Positions 52,001 through 60,305 of a stretch of DNA of 64,000 bases are shown here, one piece after another. The DNA lies in contig NZ_VRTT01000004.1 in the NCBI RefSeq assembly GCF_008017805.1, forward strand, positions 1 through 64,000, written 5' to 3'. The position numbers and the translations under genes are program-made. This stretch comes from Paenibacillus sp. N3.4 (lineage in GTDB: Bacteria > Bacillota > Bacilli > Paenibacillales > NBRC-103111). The notes under the pieces are model-generated. The model was given only the letters and a program-made list of their open reading frames with translations, did no database searches and had not been told where the DNA came from. How positions within the stretch are numbered: the stretch's first letter is position 1; each line of letters opens with the position of its first letter.

Positions 52001-54603
52001 GTTAAGTCGCTCACGTTCGTTGCGGCATTAAAAGTTTTCGCAGTTGGTTTAATGGAATAACTTACTGTAACTGGATTATTTACTTCTATCTTCTCTGCCG
52101 AGATAGTTCTTTCGGGAGTTAAGCTTGTAGAAGTGATAACCTTTACCGCGACTTCTTTCGTTTCCATCGCTCCGCTTGCATCTTTAGTAGATACAGAAAT
52201 AGTTAGGTCGCCGCCACTAGATGCAAGAGGGTTAGGAAATGTTTTTGTGACGGTATCGCCTTTATTAGTCTCTGTGTCAGGCAGCACCTTGACAACTTTG
52301 TCTGTACCGTTAATGTCTTTGTATTTGAATGTAACGGAAGAGGTAATTTTCTTATCATTCAGATCGAGATCATCCGGCTTAAAGCTGACAGAAATATCAC
52401 TATTGGCAGAAATATAGTTCTTCAAAGTACTTGAGAACGCAACCGGTGAAATGATTTCCAAGGTAGGTTTATGATTGGAGCCAATAAAAGCACGGTACAT
52501 TGTATTAACAAATAACTTTTGCTCCCAGTCAGGGAAGGAACTGTTTCTTTTTGTATCTACAAAATTGTGTCCTGTTCCAGAGTATGTGACATTACCTTTT
52601 GAATAGGTGTAATAATGATTCCAGCTATCCTCGACATCACGAGGACTACCATTGATGTTATACCAAGGTATAACTTTCGGATCATTCAGATCTAAGCGGA
52701 AGTACTGATCATGGGTTGTAGCTACTTGGGGTGTTATTTCACTGATAAAGAACGGGAATTCAGTTAGTAAGCCCTCATTTACTTTAACGGTGGAAGTAGA
52801 TGTATTTGGCGCGCCAAGTCCCATGTTCGTTTTCGGTCCGATTTGCCCTGTGTCGGTTTGGAAGTAGTCTATCCAGGTTTGATTGCTTTGGAAAATGGTA
52901 TCATGCGTGAACATGACCCCTTGACCTGTTGCAATAAACGATTTTACAGCCGCTGCCGCTGTATTGGATATATTTGCAGTAGCATTGTATGAATCATTAA
53001 ACCCGAATATCAACATGTCATACTTGCTGTTTAATGTGCTGTATTCGGTCGAATTGAACGTATTAAAATCAATGACATTAATATTAATTTTATAGTCATC
53101 AGATAATAAATACGTTTGTTTCAAATTCGCTTCCAGAAGTAAACTGCTTGTTTTGTTCGCTGATTGTGAATTCGGTATAACTTGGAGAACGTTAATAGTT
53201 GGCGGTTGATCTTGGTAACGGAACACCCCTGAGGCTGCATCCTTTAACTTGCCTGTACTTGTTTGATCAACGAGTTCAAGTCTCCAATAATAAAGACCGG
53301 AGTAACCCTTAGGTAGTTTGAAGCTGATCGTATTATTGGTAAGTGACGTTACGGGAACCGTTTGTACTAACTGAGAGGCGTCAAATTTCAATACACTATC
53401 AATACCTAAATATAAATTAGCGACTAAATTACGCTGACCTAAATTTCGGACATTCGAAACATTGAAATTATAAGTTAGCGTATCACCCGCCTTGTACTTC
53501 TGATTTCTGTTGGCACTTAATGTATAGTCATAGGGTTTGCTAGTGATATTAAGTTGAGGCCGTACATTGGAAATTTCTAACAGGTTGGTCTTGGTGATAA
53601 ATGCACTGATACTGGCTATATCCGCGTTCTCCACGAATATGACATTGCTTTTGGTTGATGTTTTAAAGGGATTAAACAAATTATTTAGATTGCCTGTCTT
53701 GCTCGTCCAAGTGCTTCCATTCAAATAACCTTGGTAAAGCGCTCCGCGTTTCAAGGTTGAGTCGCTATATACAACTACAGGAAGGCCCTTGGTTATGTAT
53801 TTGTCTGTAATTTCTGTTGCTTTAAGTGGGGTAATATCATTTTCTTCAAGACGAGTGTCATGATTACTTCCCGTTTCTGAAGTTGGGTTAAACAAGCTTT
53901 TTCCGAAATAAATAGCATCATACTTTCCATCTAATTCATCTCGAAGTGCTACGAATGTCTTTATACTCATGGTTTCTAATTGAACTGCTGAGTTTGCTGC
54001 AATTTTCATAGAGGAAGATGATAGATCGGAGGCGATGGCAGTAGCATCTTTGTCCAAATCCTTAATTTCAAGAATCTTTAATGGCTTGGTGAAATCAAAA
54101 TAAGAAACTTGAAACTTTCCTTCAGCAGACAGATTTGATAAGTTGGAAGTAAACGTTGTTGTCATGTTCGGCGAACTGATAAATTTTCCGTACGATTTGG
54201 ATTTAAATGAAACTGTACCATCGTCTGTGTTGACAATCTTCTCGAATTTTTCTTGTAACGTTACGGTTGAAGCTGATGCAACTAGTGGGGTTGTACTACT
54301 GGCGCCAACGGTCACGTACTTGTTATTTGCTCTTGACTTCAAGGCAAAAGTTCCGTCAGATTGTTCAATGACATCAAAAAGTTCGCCGAACCAAGGGTTG
54401 GTGGCATTTGCAGTTAATGAACTATCGCCGCTTGTTCCCGCAGATATGTATTTTCCTGTAGCAACTGATTTCAATGCGACAGTTACCGTATCCCCTGCTG
54501 CGGCATGTACAATTCCCGGTGGTATGCCCATGAAACCGAATAAAGAAGCAACCATTGATGCGATCAGGATGAGACTGATCTTTTTTTGTTTTCTCCTTAA
54601 CAT
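49045..54603 (-). CDS. Giant secreted DUF5057-like/Ig-like repeat protein
   Basis: An 1852-aa exported protein. Residues 1-36 are a signal peptide (cleavage near VHAAA). Residues 37-167 hold three GKY-type repeats (ATGKYISA, NNKYVTV, YGKFISS), as in fascin-like beta-trefoils. Residues about 170-780 resemble DUF5057, including a Rossmann-like stretch (KYDMLIFGFND, TGQGVMFTHDTIF). From ~975 to 1840 two kinds of Ig-like (Big_2) domain alternate with a period near 170 aa: about 4.5 dyads, beginning near 975, 1144, 1313, 1484 and 1664. There is no LPxTG, SLH or C-terminal anchor. It converges on the minor pilin genes and may be a pilus-associated adhesin; that is inferred from position. The long plus-strand frames over it are shadows. 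Confidence 0.85.
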   Translation of the reverse strand: MLRRKQKKISLILIASMVASLFGFMGIPPGIVHAAAGDTVTVALKSVATGKYISAGTSGDSSLTANATNPWFGELFDVIEQSDGTFALKSRANNKYVTVGASSTTPLVASASTVTLQEKFEKIVNTDDGTVSFKSKSYGKFISSPNMTTTFTSNLSNLSAEGKFQVSYFDFTKPLKILEIKDLDKDATAIASDLSSSSMKIAANSAVQLETMSIKTFVALRDELDGKYDAIYFGKSLFNPTSETGSNHDTRLEENDITPLKATEITDKYITKGLPVVVYSDSTLKRGALYQGYLNGSTWTSKTGNLNNLFNPFKTSTKSNVIFVENADIASISAFITKTNLLEISNVRPQLNITSKPYDYTLSANRNQKYKAGDTLTYNFNVSNVRNLGQRNLVANLYLGIDSVLKFDASQLVQTVPVTSLTNNTISFKLPKGYSGLYYWRLELVDQTSTGKLKDAASGVFRYQDQPPTINVLQVIPNSQSANKTSSLLLEANLKQTYLLSDDYKININVIDFNTFNSTEYSTLNSKYDMLIFGFNDSYNATANISNTAAAAVKSFIATGQGVMFTHDTIFQSNQTWIDYFQTDTGQIGPKTNMGLGAPNTSTSTVKVNEGLLTEFPFFISEITPQVATTHDQYFRLDLNDPKVIPWYNINGSPRDVEDSWNHYYTYSKGNVTYSGTGHNFVDTKRNSSFPDWEQKLFVNTMYRAFIGSNHKPTLEIISPVAFSSTLKNYISANSDISVSFKPDDLDLNDKKITSSVTFKYKDINGTDKVVKVLPDTETNKGDTVTKTFPNPLASSGGDLTISVSTKDASGAMETKEVAVKVITSTSLTPERTISAEKIEVNNPVTVSYSIKPTAKTFNAATNVSDLTITGLHFKETFPANLDLVTLPTNLTNLTKTGTLTSGFTLEGDITNIPYRQVGNQFIADPTTFNIVVKPTKSGDYSLSSANLRYTDYTAADAQNVLFSNKVISAFIKLTFLTLDNQTIAKDDTSKLLPRALPADASFQKDSDYTWASDATSIVTVTASGEIKGISAGTAKVTATAKDGSGLIATSIVSVIQPGLNITGPTEVAVNSTIQLQAALVTVNENVTSVSWSSSDSSTAAFTINNDRTGVLRGVKKGAVTVTATVVTDKGRTYTKDYKVSVYIPLTSLSIQNATIRVGESISLTPSYQPSNADYTTFNWSTDRADLVTLNSSTIVGVAAGTAKVTVTSSDNSNLSSTATITIVSPSLAISGPTSVNIGEKITLEALFSTINETATSITWASPDQDKASFVTDGDYKRVLTGVKAGNVNVSVTIVTNKGNTYTKSYSITVTTVPITSVKLDNAKIRVGETAPISTVILPANASNKTLTWVSNHPEWATVDTNGNVRGIAPGEAVITATSTDGTSKSSSATVTVIQPVMLISGPTKLFVGGSPITLQAELSTVNETPVTFTWNVSDEDKLKAQFITDGDSRRILTGKQAGIVTGTVTIVTDKGIPYTSNFSVTVISLKLNDTTLDIGKEAQLSPIIAPVGAINSNFNWSSSNPSVVTVDNKGNIQAKSAGTATITIVSVDNPTLSATATVTVIQPGISIITPNGKIGLNGESTLLVGNKLEYLASFESSNQKATSIKWDILDPADAVDHRKTIDDYHYEFVGKEVGTVTGKVTITTDNLGTYTSSFLITVINPVQTVRIERVDGLSTSINVDDSINLTAIITRSNASHTGFQWLTIEESGIDGDAVLTPTDAQNITFTAKKKGTVKVKVLVGGQSDTKSFEIKQELTSLYLPDRPIRLMLGSNTNTYNAFAQLVVIPSKWKTVLKDQLAWEIKDTTIAKMSDTEPGVIIGVKKGTTSVKVKYKDSLEDSVQIIVDEPIYNNKY

Positions 54604-54980
54604 CCTCTTTCCTCCCGAATTTTCAAATTCTATATGAGACTATTTTACTACTTTTTTAGCTTGAAAATATACACATTATGTACATGATATCGAAAAATAT
54701 TTAGAAAAGGATTAGGGAATTAACAAAAAATATAACATTTAAGTGATCTTTTCGAAAGGAATCTACGTAATATAAGGAGAAATGATACAGGAATACAAGG
54801 GTAATTTGACGAAATTTCAAAGAATGATCGGAAACAATGAAATTATATACAAAATGTTTCCTTTTGTTGTATAATCAATTTTATTGAATTCGGAAGTGGG
54901 CAATTATACCTATAATTAATTTAGGTGAAAAGAACCATTTCGGCGTATAGAAACATGATTTGGAATTGGAGTTGACTCGG
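54604..54980 (+). other. Divergent promoter region of giant gene and pilB
   Basis: A 377-nt AT-rich gap between divergent genes. It has an inverted repeat GGAAACA (54830-54836) / TGTTTCC (54855-54861) with an 18-nt spacer and a perfect -10 TATAAT at 54870-54875 on the plus strand; no good -35 is seen at 17 nt. The repeat sits over the -35 region, so it may bind a regulator. On the minus strand no clear promoter could be assigned. Confidence 0.5.
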
Positions 54981-56645
54981 ATGGCTCTGGTAAAAAAACG
55001 ATTGGGCGATTTATTAGTAGAGAGTGCCATCATTTCTGAAGATCAGCTTCAGGAAGCGCTCAAAGAGCAAAGAAAAACGAAACAAAAGTTAGGTGATTTG
55101 CTCATCACCCAAGGCTATATTACCGAACAGCAGTTAATTGAAGTACTAGAATTTCAGTTAGGTATACCGCACGTTAGCTTATTCAAATATCAAATCGACC
55201 CGGAAATCACAAAAATCATTCCTGAAAGCATGGCTAGGCGCTATCAAGCAATTCCTCTTCAAAAAGAGGGGGGAAAGCTGATGGTGGCAATGGCCGACCC
55301 CCTCGATTACTTCGCGATTGAAGAAATGCGGATGAGTACCGGGTACCGGATTGAGCCTGCCATTACAAGCAGAGATGAGCTGCAACGGGCGATTGCTCGT
55401 CATTATGGGCTGCAAGATTCGATGAGTCAGATGATGACGGACTTACCGACTACGGAAGATATCAAAGAAACCGAAATTACAGATGAAGATTCGCCAGTTG
55501 TGCGACTAGTCAATCAAATGATTCAGCAAGCTGTTCAATTAAAAGTTTCAGATATTCACGTAGATCCAGGTGAAACTAATTTGCTGATTCGTTATCGAAT
55601 CGATGGGCATTTGCGAACGGAAAGGATCATTCCCAAGCAGATGCAAGGCTTTATGACGGCAAGATTGAAAATTATGGCGAAATTAAACATTGCAGAACGT
55701 AGATTGCCGCAGGACGGCAGAATTAAAATGCAAATAGATTTCAAACATATTGATATTCGTGTATCTTCATTACCAACGATTCATGGAGAAAAAATTGTAC
55801 TCCGTTTACTTGATTTATCTACTGGCGTTAAACCCATTGATCAATTAGGTTTGGGTGTACGCAATATGCATGTATTTCGAGATATGATTGAGCAGCCATA
55901 TGGCATTTTGCTCATTACAGGTCCGACGGGAAGCGGGAAAACAACAACGCTTTACTCAGCGCTAAGTCATCTAAATCAGGAAAATGCGAATATTATCACC
56001 ATTGAAGATCCAGTTGAGTATCAGTTGGAAGGCATTAATCAGGTACACGTGAATCCGACGATAGGTCTCAGCTTTGCTGCGGGACTGCGCTCTATTTTGC
56101 GTCAGGATCCAAACATCGTCATGGTAGGGGAAATACGGGATTCTGAAACAGCAGAAATAGCGATTCGTGCATCTTTAACAGGACATTTGGTTCTGTCGAC
56201 CTTACATACGAACGATTCGGTGAGCACAATTACGCGTTTCAGGGACATGGGCATAGAACCTTATCTCATAGCCTCTTCACTTATTGGTGTGGTTGCTCAA
56301 CGTCTTGTTCGAAGAATATGCCACGAATGCAAGATGACGTATGCGCCAACGGACCAAGAGATGATTTTTATGAGAAGCAGGGGCATTCATGTAGAGCAGC
56401 TTCATAAGGGAGCAGGGTGTGGCGCTTGTAACCGGACAGGTTACCGTGGTCGGGTTGCCATTCATGAAATATTGGTTGTTAACGATCACATGCGTGAATT
56501 AATCAGTGAAGCAGCATCGGTTCAAGACATGCGCGATGCCGCTTTGAAGCAAGGTTTGATTCAACTATTGGACGACGGCATTGATAAAGTGACCCAAGGA
56601 ATTACGACATTACAAGAAGTCATAAGAGAAACCGTAGCTCATTAA
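54981..56645 (+). CDS. pilB: Type IV pilus extension ATPase PilB
   Basis: A 554-aa GspE/PilB ATPase that drives pilus extension. N-terminal MshEN domain (KRLGDLLVESAIISEDQL and a second KLGDLLITQGYITEQQL), then the ATPase core with Walker A GPTGSGKTTT near residue 314, Asp box, Walker B (MVGEIRDSETAEIA), and the tetracysteine zinc site (CHECKM and CGACNRTG). MshEN domains in this family can bind c-di-GMP. ATG 54981 has GGAG 9 nt upstream; upstream in-frame TTG codons lack an SD. Confidence 0.94.
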   Translation: MALVKKRLGDLLVESAIISEDQLQEALKEQRKTKQKLGDLLITQGYITEQQLIEVLEFQLGIPHVSLFKYQIDPEITKIIPESMARRYQAIPLQKEGGKLMVAMADPLDYFAIEEMRMSTGYRIEPAITSRDELQRAIARHYGLQDSMSQMMTDLPTTEDIKETEITDEDSPVVRLVNQMIQQAVQLKVSDIHVDPGETNLLIRYRIDGHLRTERIIPKQMQGFMTARLKIMAKLNIAERRLPQDGRIKMQIDFKHIDIRVSSLPTIHGEKIVLRLLDLSTGVKPIDQLGLGVRNMHVFRDMIEQPYGILLITGPTGSGKTTTLYSALSHLNQENANIITIEDPVEYQLEGINQVHVNPTIGLSFAAGLRSILRQDPNIVMVGEIRDSETAEIAIRASLTGHLVLSTLHTNDSVSTITRFRDMGIEPYLIASSLIGVVAQRLVRRICHECKMTYAPTDQEMIFMRSRGIHVEQLHKGAGCGACNRTGYRGRVAIHEILVVNDHMRELISEAASVQDMRDAALKQGLIQLLDDGIDKVTQGITTLQEVIRETVAH

Positions 56646-56664
56646 TAGGGAAGGAGGTGAGGTA

Positions 56665-57717
56665 GTGTCTGACTCGTTTGATAAAGTTATTAATCTGCTG
56701 AAGCAGGCTCACGAATCCAAGGCATCAGATTTGCATTTAACGGTCGGATCGCCACCCGTGTTACGTGTGCATGGAGCTTTGCAGCAATTGGGCAGCGAGT
56801 TGTTACAGGTACAGGATACGCAATCTATGGTTGAAGCTTTGTTAAGTGCGGAGCAAATGGAACGCTTTAATCAGGCAGGCGAGATCGACTTTTCGTATGA
56901 GCTTGAGGGATATTCCAGATATCGGATCAATGCATATCGTCAAAGAGGACGCGTAGGCATTGCAATTCGTACGATTCCAACGAAAATACCTTCGCTTGAG
57001 CTTTTACAACTGCCGGCAATTATCAGTACTTTAGCGCTTAAACCACAAGGGTTAGTCCTTGTAACAGGGCCTACGGGTAGTGGGAAATCTTCAACACTGG
57101 CAGCGATGATTGATTACATCAATCGGAAAGAGAAAAAGCATATCGTTACTCTGGAGGATCCCATAGAGTTTCTTCATACCCATGGTTCATCGGTCATTAA
57201 TCAGAGAGAAGTCGGCAATGATACCAAAAGCTTTTCGAATGGTCTACGAGCAGCCCTTCGCCAAGATCCAGATGTCATTCTTGTCGGTGAGATGCGTGAC
57301 TTGGAAACCATTTCGGCAGCCGTAACCGCAGCAGAAACCGGTCACCTGGTTTTCGCAACTTTACATACTACGGATGCACCGCAGACGATTGATCGTATTA
57401 TTGACGCTTTTCCGGCTCATCAGCAAGGTCAAATTCGAGTTCAGCTCGCTTCGGTGTTGGTTGGCGTCGTCTCTCAAAGGCTTTTTCCAAAACCAGGCGG
57501 CCAAGGCCGAACGTGCGCTACCGAAATCATGATTAACACACCGGCTGTTGGCAACCTGATTCGTTCAGAAAAAATCCATCAAATTAAGAGTATCATGCAA
57601 ACAGGTAAAAACTTAGGCATGCATACACTTGAGATGGCGATTAAAGAGCAGATGCAGCAAGGACTCATTGATCCTGTCGCAGCAAGAGCTTATCTTGCTG
57701 AAGGTGGTGGCCTGTAG
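56665..57717 (+). CDS. pilT: Type IV pilus retraction ATPase PilT
   Basis: A 350-aa ATPase for pilus retraction. It has GPTGSGKSSTL near residue 135, MRDLETISAAVTAAETGHL, ATLHTTDAPQTI and the C-terminal retraction region (AIKEQMQQGLI). Its presence argues for twitching-type pili or DNA uptake rather than a pure secretion system. Starts at GTG 56665 behind a very strong SD (AAGGAGGTGA) and overlaps pilC by 1 nt. Confidence 0.95.
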   Translation: MSDSFDKVINLLKQAHESKASDLHLTVGSPPVLRVHGALQQLGSELLQVQDTQSMVEALLSAEQMERFNQAGEIDFSYELEGYSRYRINAYRQRGRVGIAIRTIPTKIPSLELLQLPAIISTLALKPQGLVLVTGPTGSGKSSTLAAMIDYINRKEKKHIVTLEDPIEFLHTHGSSVINQREVGNDTKSFSNGLRAALRQDPDVILVGEMRDLETISAAVTAAETGHLVFATLHTTDAPQTIDRIIDAFPAHQQGQIRVQLASVLVGVVSQRLFPKPGGQGRTCATEIMINTPAVGNLIRSEKIHQIKSIMQTGKNLGMHTLEMAIKEQMQQGLIDPVAARAYLAEGGGL

Positions 57718-58925
57718 TGGCTGAGTTTTTATATGAGGTTAGAGGAACTGCCGGTAAACAGATCAAGGGTAAAATATCCGCTTCAGATAAACCCACAGCC
57801 GTTGAGGAACTCCGGAAAAAAGGTTACGTTGTCCTTTCTGTTAAGGAAGAGCAGTTTAAAGCGCTAAAACAGGATATTTATATTGGGAATCCGGTAAAAA
57901 CGATTCATTTTATCGTGTACTGTAGACAGTTTGCTACACTGATACGGGCTGGAGTCAATATTGTTGAGGCGACCAGTATTCTGGCTGCTCAAACAGAAAG
58001 CAAAGCTTTAAAAAAGGCTTTGATCCAAGTTGCTTCAAGCATATCGAAAGGTGTTTCCTTCTCTCAGTCGATTTCAGAGCATAAAAAGATATTTCCATCG
58101 ATGTTTGTTAATATGGTTCGTGCTGGGGAAGAGACAGGGGATTTGGAAGGGACGCTTGATCAACTAGCTAATTTTTTTGAGAAAGAACATGTAACAACAG
58201 AGAAAATCAAGTCAGCAATGACTTATCCAACTGTAGTTGCTATCTTATCAGTAGCAGCGTGTGTTTTTTTGTTGAAATCAGTAGTTCCTCAGTTTGTACA
58301 AATTTTTGATTCTATGCATGCTGAATTACCACTAATAACAAGAATTGTTCTTAAATTGAGTGACAGCATCCAGAACCAGTGGTTGTTTTGGCTAATTGGT
58401 TTAATAGTATTGCTTTTGTTGTATTTTTTAGTAAAACGAACTGAGATCGGTGCTTATTATATTGACTATATTAATCTTAAAATACCTATTTTTGGTAAGT
58501 TGAAACAAAAAGGTGCGCTTGCGCAAATGACTAGGACGTTATCATCTTTATATTCAAGTGCAGTACCAATACTACAATCATTAACCATTGTAGAAGAAAT
58601 TGTAAATAATAAAGTTATTGGGAGATTTATTAAAAGCGCGGCAGAATCATTAAGGCAAGGCAACCCATTGTCTGAACCATTGAAACAAGCTTGGGTTTTT
58701 CCACCGTTAGTAACACAAATGATTGCTATTGGTGAAGAAACTGGAGCACTAGATCAAATGCTTGAAAAGGTAGCTGATTTCTATGAAATGGATATAGAAA
58801 ATACTGTTGATCGTCTTAAAGCATTGATTGAACCTCTATTGCTCGTATTTCTATCAGGATTAGTTGGTACCATAGTTGCAGCGATTATGATACCTATGTT
58901 TCAACTATATTCTAATTTTGGGTAA
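57717..58925 (+). CDS. pilC: Type IV pilus inner membrane platform protein PilC
   Basis: A 402-aa GspF/PilC platform protein with two homologous GspF domains (about 70-190 and 270-395) and three membrane helices (VVAILSVAACVFLLKS, LFWLIGLIVLLLLYFL, LLVFLSGLVGTIVAAIMIP). It links cytoplasmic ATPase turnover to pilin insertion. The GTG start overlaps the pilT stop (TAGTG). From about nt 58,200 the gene becomes strongly AT-rich and stays so into pilA, unlike its 5' half. Confidence 0.94.
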   Translation: MAEFLYEVRGTAGKQIKGKISASDKPTAVEELRKKGYVVLSVKEEQFKALKQDIYIGNPVKTIHFIVYCRQFATLIRAGVNIVEATSILAAQTESKALKKALIQVASSISKGVSFSQSISEHKKIFPSMFVNMVRAGEETGDLEGTLDQLANFFEKEHVTTEKIKSAMTYPTVVAILSVAACVFLLKSVVPQFVQIFDSMHAELPLITRIVLKLSDSIQNQWLFWLIGLIVLLLLYFLVKRTEIGAYYIDYINLKIPIFGKLKQKGALAQMTRTLSSLYSSAVPILQSLTIVEEIVNNKVIGRFIKSAAESLRQGNPLSEPLKQAWVFPPLVTQMIAIGEETGALDQMLEKVADFYEMDIENTVDRLKALIEPLLLVFLSGLVGTIVAAIMIPMFQLYSNFG

Positions 58926-58966
58926 GTGGCGCTAGATCAATAGGATAAATTATAGGAGGAAAAAAT

Positions 58967-59464
58967 ATGCTTACTATTAAAAATTTAAAAAAACAAGAGG
59001 GATTTACTCTAATTGAATTATTGGCAGTTATTGTAATTATTGCAATTATTGCGGCGATTGCAATTCCATCGATCTTAGGTATTATCAACAAGTCAAGAAA
59101 TAATGCCAATATTGCTACAGCTGTTACAGTTTATAAGGCTTCTCAATTATTTTTACAGGCAGAGAACGCAGGGGATTTCACATCCGAATTTGTTCCCGTT
59201 GTAGGTACAGGAACTGTTTATACACCAGAACGAACAACTGTTGCAACCGCCGGTGCTGGTTTAATGACAATGAATTATTTACCTAATACAACAATTATGC
59301 CAAGTAATCGTGCTCCTATTACAGGCGGACATGTTTTGTATGAGGCTGATGGTACATTACATGAAGTGGTGTTATCAAGTGCTGCTAATAGTTGGGTATT
59401 CTCTGCTGCTGTTATTAATACAGGGGCTGGTAACGTTGAAGCTGTTGCTAGAATTGCTGACTAA
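58967..59464 (+). CDS. pilA: Type IV major pilin PilA
   Basis: A 165-aa prepilin: leader MLTIKNLKKQEG, mature N-terminus FTLIELLAVIVIIAIIAAIA with Glu at +5, then a short globular domain rich in Ala/Thr with no cysteines. SD AGGAGG precedes the ATG, and a strong terminator follows the stop, which favours a plentiful pilA message. It is the likely major pilin from position (between pilC and pilD) and conserved N-terminus. The mature part is poorly conserved, as is usual. Confidence 0.92.
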   Translation: MLTIKNLKKQEGFTLIELLAVIVIIAIIAAIAIPSILGIINKSRNNANIATAVTVYKASQLFLQAENAGDFTSEFVPVVGTGTVYTPERTTVATAGAGLMTMNYLPNTTIMPSNRAPITGGHVLYEADGTLHEVVLSSAANSWVFSAAVINTGAGNVEAVARIAD

Positions 59465-59474
59465 ACTAACCAAC

Positions 59475-59507
59475 AAAAAGGAATCGGTCCATTCCGATTC
59501 CTTTTTT
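59475..59507 (+). terminator. Terminator between pilA and pilD
   Basis: Perfect 13-bp stem AAAAAGGAATCGG / CCGATTCCTTTTT with a 6-nt loop and T-tail, inside the pil operon. Confidence 0.85.
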
Positions 59508-59534
59508 AAAATCAAACGAAAGCGACCCTTACAC

Positions 59535-60293
59535 ATGACGATTCTAATCGCGGTTTATATCTTCATCATAGGTCTTGTTCTCGGTTCGTTCTTCAATGTC
59601 GTTGCGCTCCGAGTGCCGGAGAAGCAATCAATCATTCACCCTCCTTCGTCATGTCCAAAATGCGGAACGAGGCTCAAATCGAGAGATTTGATCCCTGTCC
59701 TTAGCTTCATTTTTACAAAAGGTCGTTGCCGTTATTGTAAAACTAAAGTTTCTGCTCTATATCCATTAGGAGAATTAGCAACTGGCTTACTTTTCGTTTG
59801 GATTTACTTGCATTTCGGTTTTACTTGGGAAACGATGATCGGACTTATGCTTGTTAGTCTTCTAGTAATTATTACGATTTCCGATCTATCTTATATGCTT
59901 ATACCTGATAAAATCTTACTGTTTTTCTTTCCTTTTATTATCATGCTGCGTTTGGTTTTTCCCGGAGATCAGGCTTGGTGGAGTTATGTGCTGGGCGCTG
60001 TGATAGGTTATGGAATTGTCCTGTTGATTGCGATTGTATCCCGCGGCGGTATGGGAATGGGCGATGCCAAGCTCTTGTTAGTTTGCGGCTTTGCCGTAGG
60101 CTTGTCTCATATTGTTGTAGCATTTGTTTTAGCATGCTTGATTGGTAGTCTGATAGGCGGATTGCTGTTGCTGCTAAAAATCACCACAAGAAAACAACCG
60201 ATACCATTTGGCCCGTATTTGGCTCTGGGCATTTTGATTTCTTATGCATATGGATCGGATATGATACATGCGTACCTGTCATTACTCGGATAG
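59535..60293 (+). CDS. pilD: Prepilin peptidase PilD
   Basis: A 252-aa integral membrane aspartyl protease that cleaves the leader and N-methylates prepilins. It has an N-terminal methylase domain with a tetracysteine (Cys40, Cys43, Cys65, Cys68) and catalytic Asp117 (SDLSYMLIPD) and Asp177 (GMGDAK). The open frame runs back to 59310 inside pilA, but ATG 59535 matches family N-termini (LVLGSFFNVVALRVP). The SD is weak. It should process all four prepilin-like proteins of the region. Confidence 0.93.
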   Translation: MTILIAVYIFIIGLVLGSFFNVVALRVPEKQSIIHPPSSCPKCGTRLKSRDLIPVLSFIFTKGRCRYCKTKVSALYPLGELATGLLFVWIYLHFGFTWETMIGLMLVSLLVIITISDLSYMLIPDKILLFFFPFIIMLRLVFPGDQAWWSYVLGAVIGYGIVLLIAIVSRGGMGMGDAKLLLVCGFAVGLSHIVVAFVLACLIGSLIGGLLLLLKITTRKQPIPFGPYLALGILISYAYGSDMIHAYLSLLG

Positions 60294-60305
60294 TAGGATG
60301 TGATT

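Noticed and set aside
49406-54637. Several plus-strand frames of 60-164 codons across the giant minus-strand gene
   Set aside because: They are antisense shadows of a continuous 1852-codon gene with clear repeats; none has an SD or domain.
59310-59534. 5' extension of the pilD frame into pilA
   Set aside because: It overlaps most of the pilA 3' half, has no SD and does not match prepilin peptidase N-termini; ATG 59535 does.
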